Positions 52,539 through 62,124 of a stretch of 64,000 nucleotides of DNA are shown here, piece after piece. The notes beneath the pieces were generated by a model, which saw nothing but the letters and a program-made list of their open reading frames with translations, had not been told where the DNA came from and did not search any database. A program made the position numbers and the translations under genes. The stretch's first letter is position 1. Every line of letters begins with the position of its first letter. The DNA is taken from positions 685,001 through 749,000 of the forward strand of contig NZ_CP005083.1 in assembly GCF_001563265.1 (NCBI RefSeq), in the 5' to 3' direction. This DNA comes from Sphingobium sp. TKS. GTDB lineage: Bacteria; Pseudomonadota; Alphaproteobacteria; Sphingomonadales; Sphingomonadaceae.

Positions 52539-54004
52539 CCCTCTGCCGCCGTGCTCAGCCCCAATTGGGGCACGCCAAGGGAACGCCGCCCGCCGAAATC
52601 GGTCCGCGCCACGATCACGCCCAGCTTCTCCATATAGTCGATCAGCCGCCGCACCCGGCCCGGCGAACTGGTGCCATAGGCCCGCGCCAGCGCCACGTCA
52701 TCCGGACAGGGCAGTCCCTCCATCGCCGCCCGCGCAATCAGCAGGAAGGGCGCCAGCATATCCTCCGGCAGAGGCTCCGCAGCACGCATCGCATCGTCCC
52801 AGCGTGGATCGGCGGCGTCGAACATCCCCGCCTGCGCCATGGCAAAACGCTTGCGGAAGGCGGGCAGGTCGAGCGGCGGCGTCCGCAATCCCTTCATCCG
52901 GCACCGCACGCCGAAATCCTGATAGAGCGTCGACACGCTCGGCTGCGCTTCGCCCAGATCAGCGACGATTTCCTCCAGCACGGCGATCACCACCGGCTCA
53001 TTCTGCCCGAAATCCAGTTCCGGCGCGGCAGGCTTGGCCGAAGGCGCGGCGGCCAGCGCCCGCATCAATTCCTCGGCGGGCAGCGGTGGTGGCTCGGCTC
53101 GCGGCGGGGGAGAGAGCAGGCTTTCCTCTTCGCCCGCGCTTGCGAACAGCAACTCCTGCAAATCCCCGGTGGTCGCGACCGGCGGCGGCATCAGCTTGTG
53201 GGTGCCGCCCCGCGTGCTGGTCTTGACCGATCCGATCTTCACCGCCACCGGCCGCCGGCAGATCGCCGGACCCAAAGCCAGAAAGCGCCCGCGCTCCAGA
53301 TCGCGGATCTGCTCGGCCTGCCGCCGCTCCATGCCCAGCAGGTCAGCCGCGCGCGCCATGTCGATGTCGAGGAAAGTGCGCCCCATCAGGAAGTTCGACG
53401 CCTCCGCCGCGACATTCTTGGCGAGCTTGGCCAACCGCTGCGTCGCGATCACGCCCGCCAGCCCGCGCTTGCGCCCCCGACACATCAGGTTCGTCATCGC
53501 CGCCAGCGACAGCCGCCGCGCCTCGTCCGATACGTCGCCCGCCGCCACCGGAGCGAACATCTGCGCCTCATCGACCACCACCAGCGCGGGATACCAGTGA
53601 TCGCGCGGTGCATCGAACAGGGTCGAGAGGAAAGTCGCGGCGCATTTCATCTGCGCCTCCAGCTCCAGCGATTCGAGACTCAACACCACCGAGGCGCGAT
53701 GCTCGCGAATCCTTGCCGCCATCTTGACGATCTCGCGCTCATTATAGTCGCCCGCGTCGATCACCACATGGCCATATTCGTCGGCCAGCGTGACGAAATC
53801 GCCCTCCGGATCGATCACCACCTGCTGGACCAGCGCGGCGCTTTCCTCCAGCAGCCGACGCAGCAGGTGCGACTTGCCCGACCCCGAATTGCCCTGAACG
53901 AGCAGTCGGGTGGCAAGCAATTCCTCGACATCGACCAGAACGGGATTGCCCGATCCGTCATTTCCTATGCTGATGCTGGCGGTCACGGCTTTCCTTTGGC
54001 GCAT
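52535..54004 (-). CDS. HerA/DUF87-like ATPase
   Basis: A 489-aa ATPase: LLVQGNSGSGKSHLLRRLLEE (Walker A near residue 35), ALVVVDEAQMF (Walker B) and GLAGVIATQRLAKLAKNVAAEASNF. The C-terminal half has a Pro/Glu-rich linker and a helical domain. HerA normally works with the NurA nuclease, which is absent here. ATG 54004 (MRQRKAVTASISIG) starts the fold; the frame extends to 54160 without family resemblance. It diverges from ppc. Confidence 0.87.
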   Translation of the reverse strand: MRQRKAVTASISIGNDGSGNPVLVDVEELLATRLLVQGNSGSGKSHLLRRLLEESAALVQQVVIDPEGDFVTLADEYGHVVIDAGDYNEREIVKMAARIREHRASVVLSLESLELEAQMKCAATFLSTLFDAPRDHWYPALVVVDEAQMFAPVAAGDVSDEARRLSLAAMTNLMCRGRKRGLAGVIATQRLAKLAKNVAAEASNFLMGRTFLDIDMARAADLLGMERRQAEQIRDLERGRFLALGPAICRRPVAVKIGSVKTSTRGGTHKLMPPPVATTGDLQELLFASAGEEESLLSPPPRAEPPPLPAEELMRALAAAPSAKPAAPELDFGQNEPVVIAVLEEIVADLGEAQPSVSTLYQDFGVRCRMKGLRTPPLDLPAFRKRFAMAQAGMFDAADPRWDDAMRAAEPLPEDMLAPFLLIARAAMEGLPCPDDVALARAYGTSSPGRVRRLIDYMEKLGVIVARTDFGGRRSLGVPQLGLSTAAEG

Positions 54005-54122
54005 GCCGGGGTATTCGCGCAACCCTGCTGTCAAAACCGGAAGGCAGGAGCACAGCATCTCTCTCGGCAAGGGTGCGGATTCCCTTGACCATCCCATTGT
54101 TGCGATGCAGCATCGATCCATC

Positions 54123-56822
54123 ATGGCGACTCTTGCACCCTCTTCCGCGCCTGCGGTCACGCAGAACCCCGATATCCGCTATCTTGGCCGCCTGCTGGGC
54201 GACGTCATCCGCGCCTATGGTGGGGAGAAGATCTACAAACAGACCGAATATATCCGCTCCGCCTCAGTCGACCGGGCGCGTGGGTTGCATGGCGCGGATG
54301 TGGTCGATACTGGTCTCGACGCGCTTAGCCTGGACGACACCTTGTCCTTCGTGCGCGGTTTCATGCTGTTCTCGATGCTTGCCAATCTGGCCGAGGATCG
54401 CCAGGGCGTCGCCGCCGAACCCGGCGCCGATGTCGCCTCCGCCGTGGAAAAACTCGAATCGCACGGCATCGACCGCGAAGCGATCCTCGACCTATTGTCC
54501 CACGCCCTGATCGTCCCCGTCCTCACCGCCCACCCGACCGAGGTGCGGCGCAAGAGCATGATCGATCATAAGAACCGCATCGCGGACCTGATGCTGCTCA
54601 AAGACAGCGGCCGCAGCGAAACCGACGAGGGCGAAAATCTCGACGAGGCGATCTTCCGCCAGATCGCGCTGCTCTGGCAGACTCGTCCGCTGCGCCGCGA
54701 AAAGCTGTTCGTCGCGGACGAGATCGAAAATGTTCTCGCTTATTTCCGCGACGTCTTCCTGCCGGTGCTGCCCGCCCTCTATGCCCGCTGGGAACGGGTG
54801 CTGGGCGCCCGCCCGCAAAGTTTCCTGCGCGTCGGCAACTGGATCGGCGGCGACCGCGACGGCAATCCCTTCGTGCAGGCGCCACAGCTTCGCCTCGCGC
54901 TCGCCAAGGGCTGCGAAGCCGCGCTGAGCTTCTATATGGATGCGCTCCACGCCCTGGGCGCGGAACTGTCGCTCTCCACCGAACTGGCCCATGTGTCGCG
55001 GGCGGTGCTGGACCTGGCCGACGCCAGCGGCGACATTTCGCCCAGTCGTCAGGACGAACCCTATCGCCGCGCCATTTCCGGCATCTACGCCCGCCTCGCC
55101 GCCACTTACCGGGCGCTGGGGGGCAAAGACCCGTCCCGCCCTTCGACGCTCAAGGGGGAACCCTATGCCAGCCCCACCGACCTGCGCCGCGACCTCGTGA
55201 CGGTCGCGCAAGGCCTGGCGAGCGAAGGCAATGGCGCGCTGGCGACGGGAGGCGCGCTCGGCCGCCTGATCCGCGCGGTCGAAACCTTCGGCTTCCACCT
55301 CGCCACGCTCGACATGCGGCAGAACAGCGACGTCCACCAAAGCGTCGTGGCCGAACTGCTGAAAGTCGCCGGGGTAGAGGCCGACTATGCCAGCCTCGAC
55401 GAATATGCCCGCATCGCCCTGCTCCGGCGGGAGCTGGCGAACAACCGGCCGCTCGGCACGGCCTTTTTCGAATATTCGGAACAGACCGCCTCCGAACTCG
55501 CGATTGTCCATGCCGCCGCCGAAGCGCACCGCATCTACGGCCCGCAATGCATCACCCATTATATCATCTCCAAGGCGGAGAGCGTTTCCGACCTGCTTGA
55601 AGTCAACATCATCCTCAAGGAAGCGGGCCTTTGGCGCGCCGGCACCGATGGCGCGCCGCCGCAGGCCGCGATCATGGCCGTGCCCCTCTTCGAAACCATT
55701 GCCGACCTTGAGGCCGCGCCCAAGATCATGGGCGCCTATTTCGGCCTGCCCGAAATCGCGGGGGTGGTGCAGGCACGTGGCCATCAGGAAGTGATGATCG
55801 GCTATTCGGACAGCAACAAGGACGGCGGCTATATCACCTCGACCTGGGGGCTGTTCCAGGCGAGCAAGGCGCTCGCGCCCGTCTTTGCCGACGCCAGCAC
55901 CGCGATGCAGCTTTTCCACGGTCGCGGCGGCGCGGTCGGGCGCGGCGGCGGCTCCTCCTTCGCGGCGATCCAGGCCCAGCCCAAGGGCACTGTGCAGGGC
56001 CGCATCCGCATCACCGAACAGGGCGAGGTGATCGCCGCCAAATTCGGCACCCGCGACGTCGCCATGACCAATTTGGAGGCGATGACCAGCGCGACCTTGC
56101 TCGCGTCGTTGGAACCCGAAGCGATCTCTGACCGCGACGCCGCCCGTTTCGCCGCCGCCATGGATGAATTGTCGAAAACCGCCTTCGCCGCCTATCGCGG
56201 CCTGGTCTACGGGACGGAGGGGTTCAAGGAATTCTTCCGGCAATTGACGCCGATCCAGGAAATCTCCGGCCTCAAAATCGGCTCGCGCCCTGCCAGCCGC
56301 ACGAAAAGCACCCGGATAGAGGATCTGCGCGCCATCCCCTGGGTGTTCAGTTGGGCGCAGGCCCGCGTGATGCTGCCGGGCTGGTATGGCGTGGGCCATG
56401 CGCTCAACGCCTTTGAGGACAAGGCGCTGCTGGCCGACATGGCGCAGCACTGGTCCTTCCTGCAATCCGCGCTCGCCAATTTGGAGATGGTGCTGGCCAA
56501 GTCCGACCTCGGCATCGCCGCCCATTATCTGCCGCTGGTCGAGGATCAGGCACGGGGGACCGAGATTTTCGACCGCATCCGCGAAGGCTGGGACATGACC
56601 CATGACGGCCTGCTCGCCGCCACCGGCCAGTCGCGCCTGCTGGAGAAGAATCCTAAGCTGGACACGTCGATCCGCCTGCGCCTGCCCTATATCGAGCCGT
56701 TGAACCTGCTCCAGGTCGAACTGATGAAGCGCCACCGCAGCGGCGAAGACGACCCGCGCATCAAGGAAGGCATCGAACTGTCGATCAACGCGATTGCGAC
56801 GGCTCTGAGGAACAGCGGCTGA
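54123..56822 (+). CDS. ppc: Phosphoenolpyruvate carboxylase
   Basis: An 899-aa enzyme that carboxylates PEP to oxaloacetate and replenishes the TCA cycle. Signatures are VLTAHPTEVRRKSM (catalytic His near 137), IGYSDSNKDGGYITSTW, LFHGRGGAVGRGGG and PGWYGVGHAL. The length is usual for bacterial enzymes. ATG 54123 (MATLAPSSAP) is preferred; an in-frame ATG at 54105 adds six residues. It stands alone. Confidence 0.97.
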   Translation: MATLAPSSAPAVTQNPDIRYLGRLLGDVIRAYGGEKIYKQTEYIRSASVDRARGLHGADVVDTGLDALSLDDTLSFVRGFMLFSMLANLAEDRQGVAAEPGADVASAVEKLESHGIDREAILDLLSHALIVPVLTAHPTEVRRKSMIDHKNRIADLMLLKDSGRSETDEGENLDEAIFRQIALLWQTRPLRREKLFVADEIENVLAYFRDVFLPVLPALYARWERVLGARPQSFLRVGNWIGGDRDGNPFVQAPQLRLALAKGCEAALSFYMDALHALGAELSLSTELAHVSRAVLDLADASGDISPSRQDEPYRRAISGIYARLAATYRALGGKDPSRPSTLKGEPYASPTDLRRDLVTVAQGLASEGNGALATGGALGRLIRAVETFGFHLATLDMRQNSDVHQSVVAELLKVAGVEADYASLDEYARIALLRRELANNRPLGTAFFEYSEQTASELAIVHAAAEAHRIYGPQCITHYIISKAESVSDLLEVNIILKEAGLWRAGTDGAPPQAAIMAVPLFETIADLEAAPKIMGAYFGLPEIAGVVQARGHQEVMIGYSDSNKDGGYITSTWGLFQASKALAPVFADASTAMQLFHGRGGAVGRGGGSSFAAIQAQPKGTVQGRIRITEQGEVIAAKFGTRDVAMTNLEAMTSATLLASLEPEAISDRDAARFAAAMDELSKTAFAAYRGLVYGTEGFKEFFRQLTPIQEISGLKIGSRPASRTKSTRIEDLRAIPWVFSWAQARVMLPGWYGVGHALNAFEDKALLADMAQHWSFLQSALANLEMVLAKSDLGIAAHYLPLVEDQARGTEIFDRIREGWDMTHDGLLAATGQSRLLEKNPKLDTSIRLRLPYIEPLNLLQVELMKRHRSGEDDPRIKEGIELSINAIATALRNSG

Positions 56823-57134
56823 TAGGGGAGGAAGGCGGACGCTTCCTGTTTTGTCATTCCCGCGAAGGCGGGAATCCATCTCCCAGCGTTGCATCAAGCG
56901 TTAGGTCAGGAGATGGATCCCCGCCTTCGCGGGGATAACGAACTTCGAAAATGTCCGGAAATGGCCAAACCCTGTCCCACCTACCCAATTTCCCATCCTG
57001 CAGCCTCTGATCCACGTCAGATCCAATCCGGCTCTTTGACCGGCAGGAAATCCCACCCAAATCTCAGCCATTCACAACCAATTCAAACAGCCCGCGTTAT
57101 GCATGGAATGGATGCAGGATTAAGGAGAAAGGCG
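56823..57134. other. Intergenic region with a REP pair
   Basis: About 310 bp between ppc and the first lipoprotein gene. It holds the REP-like pair at 56853-56940. The rest has no supported gene; it should contain the lipoprotein promoter. Confidence 0.5.
56853..56940. repeat. REP-like inverted pair
   Basis: CCCGCGAAGGCGGGAATCCA (56860-56879) and TGGATCCCCGCCTTCGCGGG (56914-56933) are inverted copies, each a hairpin of its own, about 34 bases apart. This is the standard form of a bacterial REP/BIME element. It may stabilise the ppc transcript. Confidence 0.8.
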
Positions 57135-57725
57135 ATGGCCTGGACCGGACAGAGGTTCCTCGCCGCGATCGGCCTTGCCGGCGCGCTGGCTTTGGGCGGC
57201 TGCGCTTATGACGATGGCTATTATGGCGGCGTGAGTGTCGGCAGCGGCTATTATGGCGGCGGCTATTATGACGATGCCTGGGGGTCGGGCTATTATCGTC
57301 CCGGCTATTATAGCGGCTGGTATGACGGCTATTACTATCCCGGCAGCGGCTATTATGTGTACAACCGCAGCGGCCAGCGCCAACGCTGGAACGACGGTCA
57401 GCGCCGCTATTGGGAAGGCCGCCGTGAAACCCGCCGCGAAGAGGGCAGGCGCGGCGACTGGAACGATGGCGCGCCGCGCCGGAGCTGGCGGGAGCGTTCC
57501 GGTGGCGACGGCAATCGGTGGAACGGAAATTGGAGGAATGCCCGTCAGGGCAATCCCTCCGCGGGCGCTCCGGCGCCGCAGCCAGGAAGGGGGCAAGGGG
57601 ATATGACGACATCACGGCCGGAACGCAATTGGGGCGATGCGCCGCGCGCGCGCTCCGATGGCGGTGCGCGCTCCGATGGCGGCGGCAGGTCGCGGCGTGA
57701 CGGCTGGCGAGGCCGGCGCGACTGA
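57135..57725 (+). CDS. Gly/Tyr-rich lipoprotein
   Basis: A 196-aa protein with a lipoprotein signal (GALALGGC, lipid Cys near residue 23). Residues 24-75 hold many GYY-type repeats (DGYYGG, SGYYGGGYYDD, SGYYRPGYYSGWYDGYYYPG), followed by a long Arg/Trp/Gly-rich tail. AAGGAG precedes ATG 57135. It is probably anchored in the outer membrane, but I recognise no family. It overlaps the next lipoprotein gene by one base. Confidence 0.75.
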   Translation: MAWTGQRFLAAIGLAGALALGGCAYDDGYYGGVSVGSGYYGGGYYDDAWGSGYYRPGYYSGWYDGYYYPGSGYYVYNRSGQRQRWNDGQRRYWEGRRETRREEGRRGDWNDGAPRRSWRERSGGDGNRWNGNWRNARQGNPSAGAPAPQPGRGQGDMTTSRPERNWGDAPRARSDGGARSDGGGRSRRDGWRGRRD

Positions 57726-58396
57726 TGCGGGTCCGGTACAGCGCGGCCCTATGCCTGCTCCTGCTCGCGGCCTGCGACGGCCGGGAGGAGAGCGCGATCG
57801 ACAATCTGGCCAATGGCGCGAACGCGGCGCAGGTCGAAAATAATGTCCGGGCGGAGGCGCAGGCGGCGCTGGAGCCGCTCAATCCGCCCGCGCCCGGCAC
57901 GCCCGGCGGCCTGCCGGTCGACCCCCAGCCCGTGGTGGAGGAAGATTCCGTCGACCCCAAGGGCGCGCAGGGCGCCGCCCAGGTCGTGCAGGGCTATTAT
58001 GGTCTGCTGGAGGAAAAGCGCTATGACGACGCGCAGGATCTCTGGAACGACAACAGCGCCATCGGCGCCGAGGATGATGTTCGTTTCGCCGCCCGCTTCC
58101 GCGGGTTCAGCGAGGTTCACGCCCATGTCGGCGCACCGGGGCAGATGGAGGGCGCGGCAGGATCGCTGTTCGTGACCGTGCCGGTGCAGGTCTATGGCCG
58201 CATCGCGGCGAACGGGAAGCCCTGGTATCGGTTGCGTCAGGTGACACTGCGGCGGGCCAATGACGTGCCCGGCTCCAGCGAGGCGGATCGCCGCTGGCAC
58301 ATCGAAAGCATCGGTCCCTATGAACCGCCTGCGGAGGAAGCGGCGGAGACGGGCAATGCCATCTCCGCCACCGATGGGCTTCTTAGGAAACCGTAG
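57725..58396 (+). CDS. Putative lipoprotein with NTF2-like region
   Basis: A 223-aa protein with lipobox LLLLAAC (Cys17). A Pro/Glu-rich linker (about 18-85) leads to a globular domain (VVQGYYGLLEEKRYDDAQDLW... VYGRIAANGKPWYRLRQVTLRRA) that resembles small alpha/beta accessory folds. The ATG overlaps the previous stop (TGATG), so both lipoproteins are coupled. It overlaps the converging cyclophilin gene by 14 bases. Confidence 0.75.
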   Translation: MRVRYSAALCLLLLAACDGREESAIDNLANGANAAQVENNVRAEAQAALEPLNPPAPGTPGGLPVDPQPVVEEDSVDPKGAQGAAQVVQGYYGLLEEKRYDDAQDLWNDNSAIGAEDDVRFAARFRGFSEVHAHVGAPGQMEGAAGSLFVTVPVQVYGRIAANGKPWYRLRQVTLRRANDVPGSSEADRRWHIESIGPYEPPAEEAAETGNAISATDGLLRKP

Positions 58397-58835
58397 CTTT
58401 CAGGATCTTGCCGGGGGTCTTGGGCGGCTCACCCTTGGGCAGGGCGTCGACATGTTCCATGCCGGACGTGACTTCGCCCCAGACGGTGTACTGGCCATCA
58501 AGGAAGGTGGCGTCGTCGAAGCAGATGAAGAACTGGCTGTTGGCGCTGTTCGGGTTCATCGCGCGGGCCATGGAGCAGACGCCGCGGACATGCGGTTCAC
58601 GGCTGAATTCGGCCTTGATGTCGGGCAGCTTGGAACCGCCCATGCCGGTGCCGGTCGGGTCGCCGCCCTGGGCCATGAAGCCGGGGATGACGCGGTGGAA
58701 CACGACGCCGTCATAAAAGCCTTCCTTGGCCAGTGTGGTGATGCGCTCGACATGGCCGGGGGCAAGGTCGGCGCGCAGCTTGATGACGACGTCGCCGCCG
58801 CTGTCGAGGCTAAGGGTCAGGGTATCGTCAGCCAT
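58383..58835 (-). CDS. Cyclophilin-type peptidylprolyl isomerase
   Basis: A 150-aa cyclophilin: GVVFHRVIPGFMAQGGDPTGTG, MARAMNPNSANSQFFICFDDA and VWGEVTSGMEHVDALPKG are family signatures with the active-site Arg and Gln regions. No signal peptide is visible, so it acts in the cytoplasm, on proline isomerisation during folding. Confidence 0.95.
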   Translation of the reverse strand: MADDTLTLSLDSGGDVVIKLRADLAPGHVERITTLAKEGFYDGVVFHRVIPGFMAQGGDPTGTGMGGSKLPDIKAEFSREPHVRGVCSMARAMNPNSANSQFFICFDDATFLDGQYTVWGEVTSGMEHVDALPKGEPPKTPGKILKATVS

Positions 58836-58980
58836 GAAAAATCCTCTCTTGGGGGAAAATGGGAATGATCGACCATATAAAGCGTTAAGGCCGGGATGGA
58901 AGCGTCTTGGGGCATTGCAATTATGACGAGCATCGGCAAAAGCGGGCGAATGTTACAGGAACCGGACAGTAGGGGACGCG

Positions 58981-60408
58981 ATGAGCGAACGAGCCGATAT
59001 GGCCGAACCCCGGCCGGACGAATTGGGCGATATTGCCGCTGAACAGGCCGAATCCCGCCATGACGAGGATGACCGGCTGAAGGGGCAATTCGTCTCCGCC
59101 GTGCTCGACGCGGTGGAGGAGGATGATCGCGACCGCGCGCGCGAACTGGTCTCGCCGCTGCACCCCGCCGACATTGCCGATCTTCTCGAACTCACCCCGT
59201 CCGAACGGCGCGGGGCGGTGGCGGCGGCGCTGGGCGATCTGGTCGGCGCGGAGGTTCTTTCCGAACTCAACGACTATGTCCGGGAGGATATTCTCGACGC
59301 GCTGCTGCCCGAGCAGGTGGCGGAGTTCGCCGCCGAACTCGACACCGATGACGCGGTCGCCATCATCGAGGATATGGAGGAGGCCGACCAGCAGGCCGTC
59401 CTCGAAGCGATGGAACCGGAAGACCGCGCCGCGATCGAAAGCGCGCTGTCCTATCCGGAGGAATCCGCCGGCCGCCTGATGCAGCGCGACCTGGTCGCGG
59501 TGCCGGAACATATGACGGTCGGGCAGGTGATCGACTATCTGCGCGACAATCGCGACCTGACGTCGGATTTCTGGGAAATCTTCGTCGTCGACGAAGCGCA
59601 TAAGCCGATCGGCACCTGCCAGTTGAGCTGGGTGCTGACCTGCCCGCGCAGCGTCGCCATGGCCGACCTGATGAAGCGCGAACAGACGCTGATCCCGGTC
59701 GACATGGACCAGGAAGAGGTGGCGCTGCGCTTCCAGAAATATGCGCTGATCTCCGCCGCCGTCGTGGACGCCAGCGGACGGCTGGTCGGCATGATCACGG
59801 TCGACGACATCGTCCACATCATCTCCGAGGAAGCGGGCGAGGACATTCTCCGCCTGTCGGGCGCGGGCGAGGGCGACATCAACCAGCCGATTCTGGAAAC
59901 CGTGCGCACGCGTTTGTCCTGGCTGGTGGTCAATCTGGGCACGGCCATTCTCGCGGCATCGGTGGTCGGGCTGTTCCAGGCGACCATCTCCAAATATGTC
60001 GTGCTCGCCGTGCTGATGCCGATCGTGTCGGGCATGGGCGGCAATGCGGGGACGCAGACCATGGCGGTGGCGGTGCGCGCGCTCGCCACCAATCAGCTCA
60101 CCAGTTCCAACACCATCCGCCAGATCGTCCGCGAATTCCGCATCGCCAGCGCCAACGGCATGGCGCTGGGCATATTGATCGGCGTCGCGGTGGGGTTGAT
60201 CTACGGCAATCATGATCTGGGCATCGTCATTGCGCTGGCCATGCTCATCAACAATCTGGTGGCGGGTTTGTCGGGCATATTGATCCCGGTCGCGCTGGAT
60301 CGGGTGAATGTCGATCCCGCCGTGTCATCCGCCGTGTTCGTGACCACGATGACGGACGTGATGGGTTTCTTCTCCTTCCTTGGTCTTGCAACGGTCTGGG
60401 GTTTGTAA
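58981..60408 (+). CDS. mgtE: MgtE-type magnesium transporter
   Basis: A 475-aa inner-membrane magnesium channel/transporter. An N-terminal MgtE domain (about 30-150) senses magnesium, two CBS domains follow (about 160-285), and five membrane helices occupy the last 190 residues. The signature MPIVSGMGGNAGTQTMAVAVRAL is present. I see no riboswitch in the 145-bp leader. Confidence 0.95.
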   Translation: MSERADMAEPRPDELGDIAAEQAESRHDEDDRLKGQFVSAVLDAVEEDDRDRARELVSPLHPADIADLLELTPSERRGAVAAALGDLVGAEVLSELNDYVREDILDALLPEQVAEFAAELDTDDAVAIIEDMEEADQQAVLEAMEPEDRAAIESALSYPEESAGRLMQRDLVAVPEHMTVGQVIDYLRDNRDLTSDFWEIFVVDEAHKPIGTCQLSWVLTCPRSVAMADLMKREQTLIPVDMDQEEVALRFQKYALISAAVVDASGRLVGMITVDDIVHIISEEAGEDILRLSGAGEGDINQPILETVRTRLSWLVVNLGTAILAASVVGLFQATISKYVVLAVLMPIVSGMGGNAGTQTMAVAVRALATNQLTSSNTIRQIVREFRIASANGMALGILIGVAVGLIYGNHDLGIVIALAMLINNLVAGLSGILIPVALDRVNVDPAVSSAVFVTTMTDVMGFFSFLGLATVWGL

Positions 60409-60448
60409 CGGGCCTTGACCGCCGCCGGTCAGCGCCCATCTTCGCTTC

Positions 60449-60847
60449 ATGCCGCTCCACCTCACCAAGATCGCCTTTCAGAGCGAAAGCCCCGCCACGC
60501 TCCGCGCCTGGCTGGAAAGCCATGCAGAGGAAGCGCGCCTGACCACGCGCTATCTGCCCAAGCGGCTGGAGGAATTGGCGGGCGGCTCGCTCTATTGGAT
60601 TCACGGGCATCAGCTTGTGGGCCGCAGTCCGATCTTGGGCTTTCAGGAAACCGGGCAGGGCCGCTATTGGATTAGGCTCGAACCGCGCCTGATCCCGGTC
60701 CGCGCGCAGCCCAAGCGCGCCCATCAGGGCTGGCGCTATCTGGAGGGAAAAGATGCCCCGCCCGATCTGGGTGCGGGCGAGGCCGATGATCTGGATGCGA
60801 TGCCGACCAGGTTGCTGGGGGAGCTGTCGCGGTTGGGATTGCTGTAA
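60449..60847 (+). CDS. DUF1489 family protein
   Basis: A 132-aa soluble protein of the alphaproteobacterial DUF1489 family: MPLHLTKIAFQSESPATLRAWLE, RYLPKRLEELAGGSLYWIHGHQLVGRSPILGF and PKRAHQGWRYLEG. The function is unknown. It follows mgtE by 40 bases on the same strand. Confidence 0.9.
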   Translation: MPLHLTKIAFQSESPATLRAWLESHAEEARLTTRYLPKRLEELAGGSLYWIHGHQLVGRSPILGFQETGQGRYWIRLEPRLIPVRAQPKRAHQGWRYLEGKDAPPDLGAGEADDLDAMPTRLLGELSRLGLL

Positions 60848-60860
60848 GGTCTTGGTTGCC

Positions 60861-60922
60861 GTGTTCCTGCGGCAGGAACCCAGTCCCGCCGTCTGAACTG
60901 GGCTCCTGCCTTCGCAGGAGCA
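60861..60922. repeat. REP-like inverted pair of a second type
   Basis: GTTCCTGCGGCAGGAACCCA (60863-60882) and the inverted TGGGCTCCTGCCTTCGCAGG (60899-60918) each form a small hairpin. Their core differs from the pair at 56853-56940, so it is a second REP family. Confidence 0.7.
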
Positions 60923-60931
60923 TGCTGGTCA

Positions 60932-61129
60932 TCAGACGAGCATCTTCACCTGCTCTCCAATCTCTCGCAACTCCTTCACGAAGCGCGCTCGTTCCTCCAT
61001 TTTGCGCGTTTCATCCGGCACTCGCGGCAGATAGCTGGAGCCTTGGGTGCCGCTCTCCAAAGCGATCGGCGCACCGCGCAGGCCGCCGTAGCGCCCAGGG
61101 ACTCTCCTCGCGCAGATGGCTCTACTCAT
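60932..61129 (-). CDS. Short hypothetical protein
   Basis: A 65-aa frame with a coherent charged end (YLPRVPDETRKMEERARFVKELREIGEQVKML) that looks like real protein. It overlaps the end of the hemerythrin gene by 8 bases. No family is recognised, and it may be a fragment of a larger ancestral gene. Confidence 0.4.
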   Translation of the reverse strand: MSRAICARRVPGRYGGLRGAPIALESGTQGSSYLPRVPDETRKMEERARFVKELREIGEQVKMLV

Positions 61130-61586
61130 CCGCTTCCGCGCGCTGCAATTCCGCCGGTTTGCGCTTGGCGAACAGCGCCGCCAGCTTCTGCTCCTCCTCG
61201 GCGGTCAGCTCCCTGGCCGCGTTGGGAAACATCTCCTTCTCTTCCTCATCGATATGGTGAAGATAGCGCTTCTTGAGCTGGACGAAGACGCCGTTCCACT
61301 CCTCGCCATTGAAGGAAAGCCCGGCCATCTCTTCCAGATAATCGTCGATTTCCTTATGCTCGGAAACGCTGTGCTGGGCATCTTCGCGCAGATCGGGCCG
61401 CGCCAGCATGGTGGAGTAGAGCGTCTCTTCCTCCGCCGCCGCATGGGCCGTCACTTCCACCTTGAACTGTTCGAACAGCTTTTCCAGCCGGTCGGGCTGG
61501 CCCTTCGCATCGGCCATCTTGTCGAATAGCTGGCGATGCGCGTCATGATCCTGTTTCAATCGGTCGAAAATGCTGGCGTCGGCCAT
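61122..61586 (-). CDS. Hemerythrin/HHE domain protein
   Basis: A 154-aa four-helix protein: FDRLKQDHDAHRQLF, VTAHAAAEEETLYSTM, SVSEHKEIDDYLEEM and YLHHIDEEEKEMFP give the His and Glu ligands of a di-iron site. Such proteins bind oxygen or handle nitrosative stress. ATG 61586 has GAAGGAG at 7-8 bases upstream. Confidence 0.92.
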   Translation of the reverse strand: MADASIFDRLKQDHDAHRQLFDKMADAKGQPDRLEKLFEQFKVEVTAHAAAEEETLYSTMLARPDLREDAQHSVSEHKEIDDYLEEMAGLSFNGEEWNGVFVQLKKRYLHHIDEEEKEMFPNAARELTAEEEQKLAALFAKRKPAELQRAEADE

Positions 61587-61638
61587 GGACATGCTCCTTC
61601 TCGTCAGGAAGGAACAACGATGGATCGCGGCTTTGGGT

Positions 61639-61935
61639 TCAGCCGAAAAGGGCGCGAAAGATGATCGCGACGGGAATCCAGAGCAGCCCGCCGATAACGC
61701 TGGCGGACCAGAGCTGCACCAGGTCGCGGCGGAAGCGCACCGCCAAGCCATGCGTGGACAGACCGCTCCGGTCGAGCATTTCCCAGCGCCGTTCCAGCCC
61801 CCGCGCCGCGACGGCGAAGCCGCCGATCGCGATGATGATGCCCAGATGCAGCAGCAGCGATCCGCCCATCTTGGCGACGATGAAAATCTGAAGCACGCAG
61901 AAAACGACCAGGGCGGCGGCCAGATGGGTGCTCAT
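61639..61935 (-). CDS. Small membrane protein
   Basis: A 98-aa protein with three likely helices (about 4-22, 24-42 and 75-96): MSTHLAAALVVFCVLQIFIVAKMGGSLLLH... No family is recognised. The frame continues upstream to 62052, but the hydrophobic start at ATG 61935 is preferred. Confidence 0.65.
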   Translation of the reverse strand: MSTHLAAALVVFCVLQIFIVAKMGGSLLLHLGIIIAIGGFAVAARGLERRWEMLDRSGLSTHGLAVRFRRDLVQLWSASVIGGLLWIPVAIIFRALFG

Positions 61936-62124
61936 CCGCCGGGAATGACCCGTGCGGCGGGTTGCGCCATCGTTCCACTTCGTCGCCAAAAAACCGACCC
62001 CTTCCTTGCGTCGGACAAGGAAAACATGAACGCTCGCATCGATCAACGGCAAAATGCGGGCGACTCACGGAAAAAGCTCATATTGGGTGGTGGGCGGCGC
62101 GACGTTCAGGTGCAGCCGAGCGGC

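Noticed and set aside
54492..56897. An 801-codon open frame antisense to ppc
   Set aside because: The opposite strand encodes a full PEP carboxylase with catalytic motifs; the antisense frame has no recognisable protein.
58836..58980. Magnesium riboswitch before mgtE
   Set aside because: I could not find the conserved blocks of a known magnesium-sensing leader in the 145-bp region.
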